64,000 nt of DNA from Pseudomonas sp. Au-Pse12 (GCF_021341665.1 NZ_JAJTTH010000007.1:124001-188000), one strand, 5' to 3'; positions 7,109 through 17,427 are shown, counted from the stretch's first letter. The notes: generated from the sequence alone by a model not told the origin. Made by a program: numbers and translations.

Positions 7109-9673
7109 CTACCCAGCAATGGGATACCGAACACTGCTCAAGTAGATGAATCTTGTCCCATTGCTTACGCCGTATACCTGAACAACACCCGTTGGCTTCA
7201 CGATCACGAATGCGTTGCCGCTCGGCACCCCTGACGAAGGCGCGATTGGCACCGAGAACATAAGTTCTGTCGCCGGGCAGAACATCTCGGGCAAGTTGAT
7301 GATGGTAGCTGTGTTTGGCAGCGGGTCAGTTATCACGGATATCACGCCGATCATCGAAAACATGTCGGCTTGCACAGCATATTGCGGAACCTGCGTTGCC
7401 CCCTGTGGCGAGACAATCCAAGCTGCCGGCACAGCGCGGGCCGGGATTGTCTTCTCTGGCAGTGGCTGCATATCAGCAATTATTGCCCGGGCCGCGCCGT
7501 ATCCCATCAGCATGCGGCCATAGTCATCTGGGTGAACGTTGTCCATCACTACTGGTGCGTTGTCGGGGTAGCCGAGCAGTTGCGGGAAAATGCCCCCCAT
7601 ATGCTCGAGCGTCCGGAACACCGTCACGCCACGAGTTGCCAGGAAGCGCAACAATGTGGCCCTTGTAGGAGATCCTCCGGTGCTATTCGTTGTGGCTTGT
7701 CCGATGTTGCCGTAGAGCGCAGCGTCCGCAGAGCCATAAAACATCGTCGGAATGCCGACAATTGGAATCACACGGTTGGCATTGCACTTGTCGATGATCT
7801 GCCCGATGTTCGCAGTCAGAACCGAGGGCGCCTGGCTCAGCTGGATATCGTTCACACCGATGAGAGGAATGCAGTAGTCGAAGCCGCTGATGTCCTCAGC
7901 GAGGAAGCGCGTCAACTGCTGGCTGCTAGTTTCACCAGACACGGCAAGGTTGCGAAGCTCGACAATCTGCGCACCACCTATACCGGAAATGTACTGCCGC
8001 ATGTAGTCGGTGTAGGCGCATGGAACAGCTGGATCGCCAGTCGAGTCACCCAGCACCACGATCCGCAGAGGCTGCTTGCCCATCACCCGGACTTTCTGCG
8101 CGATGCTCATGCCAGCAATCGAGAGGCTTTCAGTGTTTGACGCAAAGCCACCCCCAAAGCCGGCCTGCAAGATCACGCCGCCAGCATCCCGAACGCGGAT
8201 CAATTCCACGCCATTGATCAGTACAGAGTAGGAGCGGTAGGAGTGGATGCGCACAGACATCAGGCCTAGAGAAAACCTATAGCTGTCGCGGCCAGTCATG
8301 AAATTGCTGATCCCCAGACTCTCCACGATAGGGTTTGTGCCAGACTTCACTGCCGTCTGGATCTGTCCACCGCTTGCGTCTTGGCGAACGATCGAGAACC
8401 CTGCATCGGTTATCACGCCGGCGATCAGGATGCCGCCAAAAGTGGGAACGCTCATGTAGGCCGTGATCTCACTGCCTGGCCGAACTGGTTTACTCGTCAA
8501 CACAAATGCACTGTTCGAGACTGGCTGCCAGACAATGGCATCAGGTGACACGGTGGCCGGCGTCACTGGAGTAACAGGGCCATCAGGCCATGAAATGCGG
8601 TTGTTATTGGTCAAGTTCATGTTGACATTGACCAATTCGGGGGCTTCGCCGTCTGCAAGCGACATGAAGCCGCTCTTCTCCACAATGTTGCTGTAAGCGC
8701 GCGGCCCCAAATAGAAGGTAAACCCCTGATCAGCCAGGCGGATTGGCAACTGGCGGGTAGATTTCACACCTGATGCAATCATTGGCGATGGCAGGCCCAC
8801 TTGGTGGATGGTGACACCAGGGTCCGGATCCCAGACAAAGCCGGCCAGGGTTGCGAATTGGCCGCCGTTGATCAGGTAGCGCCCGGTGCTTGTCTTGGGA
8901 AACCGTACTCGCGCACCACCTGGATATGCAGCGAAGATCGCCTGCAAAGCCGCGTAGCAGTTGGTACCGGTCGTGCCATTGAAGTCATCCACGGCACCTG
9001 CGAAGTCCTGAATGCTAATGACTTCTTCGGCTTTCCGGCCCAGGTCACGACCTCGGTGGCCGATCAGTCGCCCGCCGTTCGGTCCGGACATGTCCTGCAC
9101 AATATGCGGAACACTGTATGGATCGACATAAAGCACGTTCGCCGAGTTATTGACTGGCCCCTGCCCCGTCTCAAGAATTCCCGAGACATAGGTCTCGACG
9201 GACTTTTTCGTGGCCGCGTCCTGGTCTTCAACAGGGTCTTTCACGCTGGCAATACGTCGGCCTTCAGCGAAGAAGTAGTCACGTCCAAACGGTCGGGTAA
9301 GCGCCCTAGTGAAGGTGGTGAGACCCTGCTGAATCAACATGGTCAGCTTGTCGAAGGCGTCTTCATGGATTTCAGCCAGGAACTTACCCTGGTTGCGTAG
9401 CGACGTTTGCTGGTAGGCGTCCATTTCCCTGGAGACGACCAGCTTTCCCGGACCAGCCAGAACCATGGCAGTGACCACCTCACCGCCCTCATCATTGCCA
9501 GCACCATGGACCGTGTACTGTGTGCCGAGGGTAAGGATGCTGCTGACACCAGCGGGATCTACATACGTTACAACCAGATCTTCGTTGACCAGGAACTTGA
9601 AATAGAACGGGTAATTGGTGGTAACCCCATTGGTATCAAATTCAGCAATGCTGCTGATAGTGTTGACTGTCAC
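7109..9673 (-). CDS. Tail fibre/tailspike with T7-type N-terminus and SGNH esterase domain
   Basis: An 854-residue virion protein. Residues ~1-165 resemble the T7-type tail-fibre attachment domain (TNYPFYFKFLVNEDLVVTY, AFDKLTMLIQQGLTTFTRAL). A beta-rich middle follows. The C-terminal part is an SGNH hydrolase: block I VVLGDSTG with Ser544, block II around Gly580 (NLAVSGE), block III GVND with Asn608, and block V DNVHPDDYG with Asp711/His714. It probably binds and deacetylates surface polysaccharide. The start is GTG at 9673 with AGGGAG upstream. A terminator (9698-9724) separates it from the preceding virion genes. Confidence 0.85.
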   Translation of the reverse strand: MTVNTISSIAEFDTNGVTTNYPFYFKFLVNEDLVVTYVDPAGVSSILTLGTQYTVHGAGNDEGGEVVTAMVLAGPGKLVVSREMDAYQQTSLRNQGKFLAEIHEDAFDKLTMLIQQGLTTFTRALTRPFGRDYFFAEGRRIASVKDPVEDQDAATKKSVETYVSGILETGQGPVNNSANVLYVDPYSVPHIVQDMSGPNGGRLIGHRGRDLGRKAEEVISIQDFAGAVDDFNGTTGTNCYAALQAIFAAYPGGARVRFPKTSTGRYLINGGQFATLAGFVWDPDPGVTIHQVGLPSPMIASGVKSTRQLPIRLADQGFTFYLGPRAYSNIVEKSGFMSLADGEAPELVNVNMNLTNNNRISWPDGPVTPVTPATVSPDAIVWQPVSNSAFVLTSKPVRPGSEITAYMSVPTFGGILIAGVITDAGFSIVRQDASGGQIQTAVKSGTNPIVESLGISNFMTGRDSYRFSLGLMSVRIHSYRSYSVLINGVELIRVRDAGGVILQAGFGGGFASNTESLSIAGMSIAQKVRVMGKQPLRIVVLGDSTGDPAVPCAYTDYMRQYISGIGGAQIVELRNLAVSGETSSQQLTRFLAEDISGFDYCIPLIGVNDIQLSQAPSVLTANIGQIIDKCNANRVIPIVGIPTMFYGSADAALYGNIGQATTNSTGGSPTRATLLRFLATRGVTVFRTLEHMGGIFPQLLGYPDNAPVVMDNVHPDDYGRMLMGYGAARAIIADMQPLPEKTIPARAVPAAWIVSPQGATQVPQYAVQADMFSMIGVISVITDPLPNTATIINLPEMFCPATELMFSVPIAPSSGVPSGNAFVIVKPTGVVQVYGVSNGTRFIYLSSVRYPIAG

Positions 9674-9697
9674 GGTAATAGCTCCCTTTCTTTGGGC

Positions 9698-9724
9698 AAA
9701 AAAAAGCCCCGCACATGGCGGGGC
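9698..9724 (-). terminator. Intrinsic terminator between ejection genes and tail fibre
   Basis: On the minus strand GCCCCGC/GCGGGGC (9706-9712 with 9718-9724) is followed by eight Ts. It lies after the 850-residue virion gene and just before the tail-fibre ribosome site, so fibre expression needs read-through or its own promoter. Confidence 0.85.
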
Positions 9725-9804
9725 CCATTGGGGTTTATCTGGTTAGCGGGCTATGTCCAAAGGGTCCAAATAGCTCTGCGATGGCCGCACCAGGAACTCC
9801 TAAC

Positions 9805-12357
9805 CTATCTACCGCCAGCGGCGCCCAGGTCCGGCAGCCTTGATGGAGACATTTCCCCAGGCTCCCACCAGTAACTCTGACCAAATTCACGCTGGGCTCG
9901 ACGCTCCATACGGCGCAGGTAGCCGGGGGAAAAGTATTCCTGCAATTGGTGAAAAATCATGTGGTCGGTGGCGGCCTTGGTGTACCAAAGATTTGCACCA
10001 GGAATGTGCCCTTTACCCAGTTGGAGTAGGCGCGCGCCAATAGTCGATGGGTCTTTGTCGTCCAACACTGCGTCCGCGGTAATTCCACGCAGACTGAGCA
10101 AGGTTTCCGCGTCACCGGCTAGCGGCCCACCGATAGCAGCCAATGCGGATGTTCCGCCCTGGGTGGTATTGGAGAACAGAAAGTCACCGTAAAGCGACAG
10201 AGCGCCCCCTTTGAGCATGGCGGCCAAGCCGAAACGCAGGCCAGGAACACCTCCAACTTCATCATCCAGCATGTTCTTGGGGTCACGTCCGCTGGCAATT
10301 TCGTTGATTTGCAGGGCAATCGCCCCCAGCACCGTAGTGGTGGCGAAGAGCGCGGCGGTGTACCCAGCTTTGCCCCAGCCGGTCTCCTGCGCCAATGCGC
10401 GCTTGAAGTGCTTGATAATCATCGAGACCGGGAAGGACTTGAACTGCCAGAAGCTACGCATAAGCTCGCCGCCCCACTCTCCCCGCTTGTTGTTGCCGTG
10501 CATGAAGGCACGCTCACGAGCGCCTGGCGCAGGTATCGCCATACTCGTTTCGTCAAGGACAACCCCCAGCAGCTTGGTGGCAGCCTGCTCCCTTAGCCTG
10601 CTGGCAGATACGCCGAGTTTCCCAACCAGTGGCGCCAGATCCGCATCAGCGATGCGGTAGATACTGCCGGCTGTCAACACCTGGTCACCAGCGCCACGCC
10701 AGTCTTCCGGCTGGGCAAGGCGCCACACAGACCAGTCCTGATCGGTGATACCGCGTGACTGCATAATCTTTCGGTCGCCCGCCTCAAGCGCCGCCAGCGA
10801 ATCAAAGCGCCGGGTAAGGTCACCGGTCACGTCCATCATGACGGCACCAAACGCGCGGCGGTTGCCGCCATCGATCGCGTTCATGCCGGACAACTGCAGG
10901 ATCTTTGTGGCGGCAGTTTGCGAGTATTTTGCGGTTCGGCCGGCAATCTCGCTATCAACTCCTAGACCATCAGTTCCCCACCGACTCAAGCTACCGATCA
11001 GTTGGTCGATGCCCAGGCCGGCGCGCATGGCGATACGGCGGTGGCTGGCGTCGGCTGGGTTCAGCATCCGCGCTTCATTGGCGAACACCTTCATCACCGG
11101 CATTCCATTGATCCTAGAGGTTATGGCAATGGTGCCTTGATCACTCAGGCCGGTGATCACCGCCGAGCCAAGTTTGCCGGCCACGTTGGTCGCGCGGTAG
11201 GTGTCGAAGGCATTGGCCATACGTGCCGATGCCGGAGGTTCGCGCGTGCCAGCCACTTCTGTGTAAAGGTTTTCCAGCCTGCGCACCTGCTTATCCAGGG
11301 CTTTTAACCTCTCAGGCTTGGCTAAAACCACCTGCTTGTAGGCGGTTTCGGTATGGAACCGCATGGCGTTGTTCGGATTCGGGCCCAATGTTTCGAGCAG
11401 GGCGATATCCCTGGCGGCGCGATCGATATGACCAAGCATCAGTTCCATCAGGTTGCGGTCGCCGTACTTGGCCTGGGCCTGCATATAGGCGTCGGCATCC
11501 TTGTAGTGGATCTGGCGCGACTCGCTTCCACGGTTCGCCCTGGCCGAATTTCCGGCGAACCGACCAGGCATGATCTTGTTTACGCCACCGGTGGCCACCG
11601 TCTCGTGGGCGTGAGTGAAGAATTCCTTCAGTTCGGCATCCGTCATGCGGCTGCCGTCTTCATTCATGTACTTGCCGCGATTCGCCCAGGCGACGTGGTC
11701 GGCAATCCAGGCATCCTTATTTCTGGCGGCCTTCAACTGGCCGTGGCTGCGTGGGACGGACCAGTCATCGAGCCGGCCGACATCACCGCCGGCTCGGTTG
11801 AACCGCTGGCGTAGTCTTTCAACGACGTCATGGAACTGCTTGGCCACCACCTTCGCCTCGGGAACACCACTGCTCTCTCTATGGAGTTCCTGCACCAGGG
11901 CGCGGCTTTTTTCCGGATCGGCGAACAAGCCCATCATCTTGCCCCTGGTGAAATCGATAGCATCGACCATGCTGCCCAAGGCTTCGGCGCGAATCCCATT
12001 CGCTGCCGACTCAATCGAGAAGATGCCAGGGCCATCAGATGAAAATGCCAGCATGCGGTCAAGGGCCTTGAGCGGGTCGTCTGGGAACTGCGCCATGATG
12101 TTCTGCACGCGGTCGTGGGCCAGGATCGTCAGGGCTACGCGCTGCTTCTTCTTCGCTGCCTCGGCCTTCAGTTCCTTCGCTGCTGAATTGGCGGCTTCGG
12201 TCAGGCGATCAGCTGTGGTCTTGGTCTGCCATGCCGGGTCGCTTTGAGCGAGCTGGCGCATGTTTCGCCTGATGCGCCCTTCGATGTCCTTGATTTCTGG
12301 CTGGTTGAGCGCTCGGCCGATGGCCTGCTGTACCGCCTGGATGCATTGCTGTTTCAT
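9805..12357 (-). CDS. Large internal virion (ejection) protein, gp16-like position
   Basis: An 850-residue, mostly helical protein starting MKQQCIQAVQQAIGRAL. It is the last of three large overlapping genes, the place of the T7 internal core protein that helps form the DNA ejection conduit. No lytic transglycosylase motif was found. Hydrophobic patches occur late in the chain (ALFATTTVLGAIALQI), consistent with membrane contact during ejection. Its start overlaps the preceding stop by 4 bases. Assignment rests on size, composition and synteny rather than a clear domain. Confidence 0.7.
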   Translation of the reverse strand: MKQQCIQAVQQAIGRALNQPEIKDIEGRIRRNMRQLAQSDPAWQTKTTADRLTEAANSAAKELKAEAAKKKQRVALTILAHDRVQNIMAQFPDDPLKALDRMLAFSSDGPGIFSIESAANGIRAEALGSMVDAIDFTRGKMMGLFADPEKSRALVQELHRESSGVPEAKVVAKQFHDVVERLRQRFNRAGGDVGRLDDWSVPRSHGQLKAARNKDAWIADHVAWANRGKYMNEDGSRMTDAELKEFFTHAHETVATGGVNKIMPGRFAGNSARANRGSESRQIHYKDADAYMQAQAKYGDRNLMELMLGHIDRAARDIALLETLGPNPNNAMRFHTETAYKQVVLAKPERLKALDKQVRRLENLYTEVAGTREPPASARMANAFDTYRATNVAGKLGSAVITGLSDQGTIAITSRINGMPVMKVFANEARMLNPADASHRRIAMRAGLGIDQLIGSLSRWGTDGLGVDSEIAGRTAKYSQTAATKILQLSGMNAIDGGNRRAFGAVMMDVTGDLTRRFDSLAALEAGDRKIMQSRGITDQDWSVWRLAQPEDWRGAGDQVLTAGSIYRIADADLAPLVGKLGVSASRLREQAATKLLGVVLDETSMAIPAPGARERAFMHGNNKRGEWGGELMRSFWQFKSFPVSMIIKHFKRALAQETGWGKAGYTAALFATTTVLGAIALQINEIASGRDPKNMLDDEVGGVPGLRFGLAAMLKGGALSLYGDFLFSNTTQGGTSALAAIGGPLAGDAETLLSLRGITADAVLDDKDPSTIGARLLQLGKGHIPGANLWYTKAATDHMIFHQLQEYFSPGYLRRMERRAQREFGQSYWWEPGEMSPSRLPDLGAAGGR

Positions 12358-14351
12358 TCACCAAACCTCAGGGAACACAGGGCGGCCGCGAGGAAGCCCT
12401 TGGAGTCGTTGTTTGCGCGGGCGATATCGGCGTCAGCTTCGGCGAGAAGCTCGCGAGCGGATACAGTCACGGGGTTGCCATCTGCATCGAGAGCCCCGGT
12501 CGGCAGTTGAATGTCGCGCTCGCCGCTCACGATTGAATCGACTAGAGCCGGCAGCTCGCCATCGATACCGGCAAGAGGGTCTGCCAGAGCAGAAGTATCA
12601 TCAGTAGCGCGCGGCGCCGACGGCGCAGGCTGTGTTTCGTCAACCGGAGCTGGAACGTCATCAAGCGCTACTGTTTCAGTTTCCGCCCTTGGTGCGCTGC
12701 TTTCGGCGTCAACTGTTTCGGCTCTAGCCGGCGGCGTTACGGGGGGCGTCTCGGCGTCTCGAACCGGAACCTGGATGTCTGCGTCATCCAAAGGATGTCC
12801 AGCCTCGCGCAACAGGCGCTGGATCTCCTGACCGGCCAGGCGGTTCAGCGCCAACCCGTGATCAGGTGCCACGCTGCTGGCCAGCGCTGTGCGCTTGAAT
12901 GCACCGCCGATCTGGTCCGCGCGCTGCCGCACTTGACCCTCAAGCCGAACCGGAGTCTCACCGCGGGCCATGGCCGCCAGTTCGGCGCCGGCTCGCTCGG
13001 CAGCACGATTGCCGTCCAGCAACAGGTCTATCTCGTCAACGCGCATACGAGCAGAGGCCTGCTGCTGCTCAATCTCCTGTTTCTGCTGAGCAATGCTGTC
13101 ACGAGCGGCTCGCTCAGCCTGCTTACGCGTCATGCGCTGCTGCTGGAATGCCTTGGCTGCGTCTCTATAGCTGTCGCCGGCAGCGCCGTGCTGGCGATCC
13201 AGGCTTTCGATGGTGCGCCCCAGCTCAGCACGCTCGGCACGCAGGTCGCGAACATTCGGTAGGCCTGCTGCCGCCACAGGCTCAAGCTCGGCCCGGGTCT
13301 CGGCAAAAACTTCCTGTTCAGCCTGCTGGCGAGTTACGTTCTCTTCCGGCCCGATACGGTCGGAGCGGATAAAGACTGCATCGTCAATGGCGCCGGCGAC
13401 ATTGACTGGCTCTCCGCGCGACATCTGCTGAATTGCGAGGTCCAGGGCATTCTGGTGGGCGGCGCTGGATGCGGCATCAACCGGAGCGCCAGGCGCGGTT
13501 CCGTGCTGGGCATGGGTACCGTTGTTGCCGGCCAGAGCGGCGTCGATTGCTTCCGGTGATGCATGGGGTCGGCCAAGACCGCGACCGATGCCCCAGAATG
13601 CGCCACCCAGCACGGCATCAATCAGCAGGCCGGTTCCGTCCAGTGCCCGGTACTGCTGTGCCTGCTGATGGTAGCCCCGCGACTCCAGAAGAGCAGAAGT
13701 GCCGCCGCGCGAGACAATACCCAGGCCAACGTTGGCGCCGACGGTTGCCACGGCGTCACCACCCAGGTTGCCGAAAATGCGAGCAGCTGGGATCAGGGCT
13801 CCAGCACCATAGGTCAGAGCATCAATAGCGCCCTTGGCGGCAGCAGTACCAGGGTCGATCCCTTCCGACTCAGCGACGACAGTGCCGCTGTACCCCGCCG
13901 GCGCGCCGGCCGCAATAGCGCCGCCGACCGTACCGCCGGCGAGCGTCCCGGCAATTGTGCGGGGCACCACAGCTGCCAACTCGCCCAGCACCTGCGCGGC
14001 GATGCCACTCGTCTCCGGCGCAGGGCGCAGATCCTTGATCATCTCGGCGTTGGCGATGGCCTGATCCTGAAGGCGGCCACGCTCGGCAGATGTCACATCA
14101 GGCGCTCCGCCAAAGCGTGGCTCCGGCAGGAGCAGGTCGGATGCAGCCTCAAGCCCAGAGATCCATAGATTGTTGAATCCGGACTCGACAGCTGCAGCCG
14201 TTTCGAACCCACCGCGCACCAAACCCTCACTAATGGCATCCAGTCCACCATCCCAGAATCTCGGCTCGACGGGCTGAACTGCCGGGTTCGAAAGCGCTTC
14301 CTGCTCCAGTGCACGCTGGTCATTGAAAGCCAGGTCGGTGATGAAGCTCAC
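12354..14351 (-). CDS. Internal virion protein, Ala/Gly-rich with coiled coil
   Basis: A 665-residue protein. Residues ~95-260 are rich in Ala and Gly with long hydrophobic runs (RTIAGTLAGGTVGGAIAAGA), resembling membrane-inserting ejection proteins. Residues ~350-450 form a charged coiled coil (RAERAELGRTIESLDRQ, QQKQEIEQQQASARMR), and the tail is acidic and proline-rich. It overlaps both neighbours by 4 bases (ATGA), implying translational coupling. No enzymatic motif recognised. Likely packaged with its neighbours in the capsid. Confidence 0.65.
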   Translation of the reverse strand: MSFITDLAFNDQRALEQEALSNPAVQPVEPRFWDGGLDAISEGLVRGGFETAAAVESGFNNLWISGLEAASDLLLPEPRFGGAPDVTSAERGRLQDQAIANAEMIKDLRPAPETSGIAAQVLGELAAVVPRTIAGTLAGGTVGGAIAAGAPAGYSGTVVAESEGIDPGTAAAKGAIDALTYGAGALIPAARIFGNLGGDAVATVGANVGLGIVSRGGTSALLESRGYHQQAQQYRALDGTGLLIDAVLGGAFWGIGRGLGRPHASPEAIDAALAGNNGTHAQHGTAPGAPVDAASSAAHQNALDLAIQQMSRGEPVNVAGAIDDAVFIRSDRIGPEENVTRQQAEQEVFAETRAELEPVAAAGLPNVRDLRAERAELGRTIESLDRQHGAAGDSYRDAAKAFQQQRMTRKQAERAARDSIAQQKQEIEQQQASARMRVDEIDLLLDGNRAAERAGAELAAMARGETPVRLEGQVRQRADQIGGAFKRTALASSVAPDHGLALNRLAGQEIQRLLREAGHPLDDADIQVPVRDAETPPVTPPARAETVDAESSAPRAETETVALDDVPAPVDETQPAPSAPRATDDTSALADPLAGIDGELPALVDSIVSGERDIQLPTGALDADGNPVTVSARELLAEADADIARANNDSKGFLAAALCSLRFGE

Positions 14352-16384
14352 TGGCCACCTCCGTCGATGGTGATGGTCATAGGCTTGCCATCGGCGCCGT
14401 ACTTGAACTGCTGGCCTTGCATCACGAAGTAAACGCCGTCCTTGTATTGGCGTAGGGTCAGTGCGCTTGCCATGGTTATATCTGTCTCACTCATACCTTG
14501 GGCTTTCATCGTCCCGACCAGGCGCTCGGTGGCCATATCGCGGAATGTGTCTTCAGGCATTCCCCAGGGCGCCAAGGTTTTACCACCGTTGAACTCAACC
14601 ACTTCGCCTACTGATGCCTTGATCGCCTTCTTCATCAGGGTATTGTTGATCTTTCCCGATACGTCTCCGGCCTCGGCCGCAGCGCCGGTGTAATACGACT
14701 TCACGGCCTGGGCAGCCAGAGCATAGGACTGCGGCTGGCCAGCGAAAACGGCGCCAAGCTGCTTGTCGAGTGCCAGATTGAAGTCGTTCTGCTCGGGGAT
14801 CGGGAATTTTCCGCCACCGTCCCGGCCCTTCTCTGCCTTGGATTTGTTCAGGATCGATTCGCCCAGGGCCATGGTCTTGGCTACATCGCCGCTGGTGACC
14901 ACATCATCGGGTTTGAACCAATTGGTGTTTGTGATCATCGAGCGCTGCTTACCCGCCAACAGGCCGGTAAGAGCGCGTATTGGTGAGTCGGGGGCAATCT
15001 GCTGCATGGCACCGGAATAGGCTTTGTCATCGCCCATAGCCGCGTGCAGGGTGGCAAACAACTGAATCTGTTGTTCCGGGGACATTTCCGCGAGCTGGGC
15101 ACTGATCTGCTTGGCCTCTTGTGGCAGAAGCGGCTTCATTGCGACGGTCGGACCAAATTTCTGCTGCATGCCTTGGATGGCTGATACTCGGTCATTGAGT
15201 ACCACCCCAAGGTCAGGCGAGTTCAGGTCCACGGGGGCAATATCACCACCCAGTCGCTGTTGAAAATAGTCCATTGGCGATTCGGCCATCATCTTCGCCG
15301 AGGCATCGACGGCCCTGGAAAGCCGGTTCAGATTCGTGGCATCGGCAATGGTGCCGCCATCTTTTTGCAGCTTGGCTGTCTTGGCATTGATTGCCGCTAT
15401 TTGCTCATCGATCGGCAGGCGCAGGATTTTCTGAGTGTCCGCTTCCTGCTTAATCAGTTCATTGAACTCAGCCTGAGCAGGCGTGCCACGGACCTGGATC
15501 CCCCACTGCTTCCACATTTCATCGGTAGCAGGGATGCCACTCGATATCTGGGCATTGATCTTTCCCAGAGTCCTTTCAGCCTTGGCTTCAGCACGTAGCT
15601 GTGCCATCTCAGCCTTCTGCTGCAACCGGTCGACCCTACCCTCAATCATGCCTCCGATCCGCACAAGGTCATTGGCAGTCATTGAGCTTTCATATTGCTT
15701 GAGGCTCTTTTGTGCGGCGTAAGGGTCAGTAGTCGCTTGGCGTTGCAGCACACCGGATACGAGCGCACTGTTGTATTTCAGCTTTTCTGCCTGTGCGGCC
15801 TCCGGCGACAACCCGAGACGCTCGGCCCTGCTGGCCAGCACTGCGTCGGTCTTCGACCGGTAGGCCTGGATCTTGGCCGGGTCCTGGTAGTCCAGGGCCG
15901 CCCCCTGCATCGACGTTTCGAGCTGCCCCTGCTCGACCTGCCCGAAATAGCTCTGGCGCTCGTTGTACTCGTACCGGTTCAGGTCGTTGGAAATGGAGTT
16001 ACGCCGGCTGGCCACGATCTGCGCATACCGCGCGCGCTGCTGATCAGTTGTCAGGCTCTTGGCGACCTCCTGCTGGGCCTGTTCGAACTGCTCCAACGTC
16101 TGGTTGGTGATGTTCAGGGCGTTCTGCCCCTTGCGGGTATAGACGCCCTGCTCTCCGAACATGGCCTGCTGCTGCCACTTGGTCAGCTGGTTGTCGGCGT
16201 CCATCACCGCCGCGGTGTCGACACGCTCCCGCTCCCTGTTGACCATGATCTGCGCGCCGCGCTGAAAGCTCTGCACACCTTGAGCAATCGGCGAGTAAGT
16301 ATCAGGCGTAACACCCTGAAGGTGAATTGCCCGGCCAGGCTGCTGCTCGACCTGGGCCGTGTCATAAGTTGGAACCCGTGGCAT
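14348..16384 (-). CDS. Internal virion protein, gp15-like
   Basis: A 678-residue, largely helical, Gln- and Ala-rich protein (MPRVPTYDTAQVEQQPGRAI). Size and position after the gp14-like gene match the T7 gp15-type internal core proteins. Helical stretches such as QKAEMAQLRAEAKAERTLGK look like coiled coils. No catalytic motif seen. It overlaps the next gene by 4 bases. Confidence 0.7.
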   Translation of the reverse strand: MPRVPTYDTAQVEQQPGRAIHLQGVTPDTYSPIAQGVQSFQRGAQIMVNRERERVDTAAVMDADNQLTKWQQQAMFGEQGVYTRKGQNALNITNQTLEQFEQAQQEVAKSLTTDQQRARYAQIVASRRNSISNDLNRYEYNERQSYFGQVEQGQLETSMQGAALDYQDPAKIQAYRSKTDAVLASRAERLGLSPEAAQAEKLKYNSALVSGVLQRQATTDPYAAQKSLKQYESSMTANDLVRIGGMIEGRVDRLQQKAEMAQLRAEAKAERTLGKINAQISSGIPATDEMWKQWGIQVRGTPAQAEFNELIKQEADTQKILRLPIDEQIAAINAKTAKLQKDGGTIADATNLNRLSRAVDASAKMMAESPMDYFQQRLGGDIAPVDLNSPDLGVVLNDRVSAIQGMQQKFGPTVAMKPLLPQEAKQISAQLAEMSPEQQIQLFATLHAAMGDDKAYSGAMQQIAPDSPIRALTGLLAGKQRSMITNTNWFKPDDVVTSGDVAKTMALGESILNKSKAEKGRDGGGKFPIPEQNDFNLALDKQLGAVFAGQPQSYALAAQAVKSYYTGAAAEAGDVSGKINNTLMKKAIKASVGEVVEFNGGKTLAPWGMPEDTFRDMATERLVGTMKAQGMSETDITMASALTLRQYKDGVYFVMQGQQFKYGADGKPMTITIDGGGQ

Positions 16385-16393
16385 ATCTCCCCC

Positions 16394-16957
16394 TTAAGCC
16401 AGAGCCTGGTTGTAGTTCAGGCGACCAGTGCCACCCGCTTGTGCAACCCTCGTTCCCGCACCGGCGCCGCCGGCACCTCCGAAACCACCACCGCCGCCGG
16501 CAAACGACCCAAAGGCACTGCCAAGCCCGCCCAGGATTGAACCCATGGCTGCCGACTTGGCGTTTTTCTTGATCTGCTTGGCGTTCTGCAGATCCTGCTC
16601 TGCCTGGACGCGATAGCCGTAAGCCTCGCGGGCTGCGTTGTTCTGGATGGTCAGGGCGTCCAGCTCGCCGATCATCGCGGTGTCATCCTGCAGCTGGGCT
16701 GCACTGCCGCTGTTCACGTCGATGCCATTGCCGGCCTGGGCAGTTCGCTGGGTGCCCACGGCCTGCCCTGTCCGGACACGCTGCCAGTCGGCGCTGGTAT
16801 CGCCTGCGAAAATGGTTTCATCGGCCGCCCGCCGCTTGAATGCGGCGTTCTGCCCGAGCAAGTCGGACTGATAGGCGCCGCTTTCCTGGGCACCCTTCGC
16901 CTGCATCAGGCCGCCAACCAGGGCCATGCCGATTGGAATTGCTGCCATCCAGCACAT
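16394..16957 (-). CDS. Internal virion protein, gp14-like
   Basis: A 187-residue protein with a hydrophobic N-terminal helix (AAIPIGMALVGGLMQAKGAQ), a helical middle and a glycine-rich C-terminus (FAGGGGGFGGAGGAGAG). This is the typical build of podovirus gp14-like ejection proteins that form the outer-membrane pore. It lies 2 bases after the gp13-like gene. Confidence 0.75.
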   Translation of the reverse strand: MCWMAAIPIGMALVGGLMQAKGAQESGAYQSDLLGQNAAFKRRAADETIFAGDTSADWQRVRTGQAVGTQRTAQAGNGIDVNSGSAAQLQDDTAMIGELDALTIQNNAAREAYGYRVQAEQDLQNAKQIKKNAKSAAMGSILGGLGSAFGSFAGGGGGFGGAGGAGAGTRVAQAGGTGRLNYNQALA

Positions 16958-16959
16958 AG

Positions 16960-17427
16960 TTATTCCCCACGACTCAGTGTGAATTTATGGAACTTGAACC
17001 GCCGCGCGCCGTATGGGGCGGCCGGTGAAAAGTGGAAGCCGAGCCACCGCAGCCACCGGATGGCGGCTGTGTTGCGGGCGTCGACGTAGTTCAGAAGGTG
17101 GTGATGGCGGGTCAGCATTCCCTGCACCTCGGGCTTGCAGACCTTGAGGAAGGCCCGGGCGTGCTGCTCGACATGCACGGTACTGATCAGCCAGGGAACG
17201 CCGACCGAGCCCAGAACGCTGTAGACCGCGTCCCCGAAGACGGCCACGACCTTGCCGCCAGCGACGATCTTTCGGGCGTTCAGGCTGCCGGTGATGGCGT
17301 CATATAGCGCCCGTTCCATGGGCACGCCCAGGGCCTCGCTGATCTCGTCGATATCAGCCTGGCGGACGAACGGCAGGATCTCGGCGATATCGTCCACGGA
17401 TACCGGCAACACTTCAGCTTCCGCCAT
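16960..17427 (-). CDS. gp13-like GNAT-fold virion/assembly protein
   Basis: A 155-residue protein resembling T7 gp13-type proteins, which have an acetyltransferase-like fold but no proven enzyme activity. Typical segments are GKVVAVFGDAVYSVLGSVGVPW and the C-terminal DARNTAAIRWLRWLGFHF, which matches the last strands of GNAT domains. It overlaps the tail tubular B gene by 14 bases. In T7 the homologue is needed for making stable internal-protein-containing virions. Confidence 0.75.
   Translation of the reverse strand: MAEAEVLPVSVDDIAEILPFVRQADIDEISEALGVPMERALYDAITGSLNARKIVAGGKVVAVFGDAVYSVLGSVGVPWLISTVHVEQHARAFLKVCKPEVQGMLTRHHHLLNYVDARNTAAIRWLRWLGFHFSPAAPYGARRFKFHKFTLSRGE

Noticed and set aside
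7109..9673. Diversity-generating retroelement as in phage BPP-1
   Set aside because: No reverse transcriptase gene and no template/variable repeat pair near the tail fibre.
9805..12357. Lytic transglycosylase domain in the gp16-like protein
   Set aside because: No ES...GL...QV-type catalytic pattern near the N-terminus could be found.
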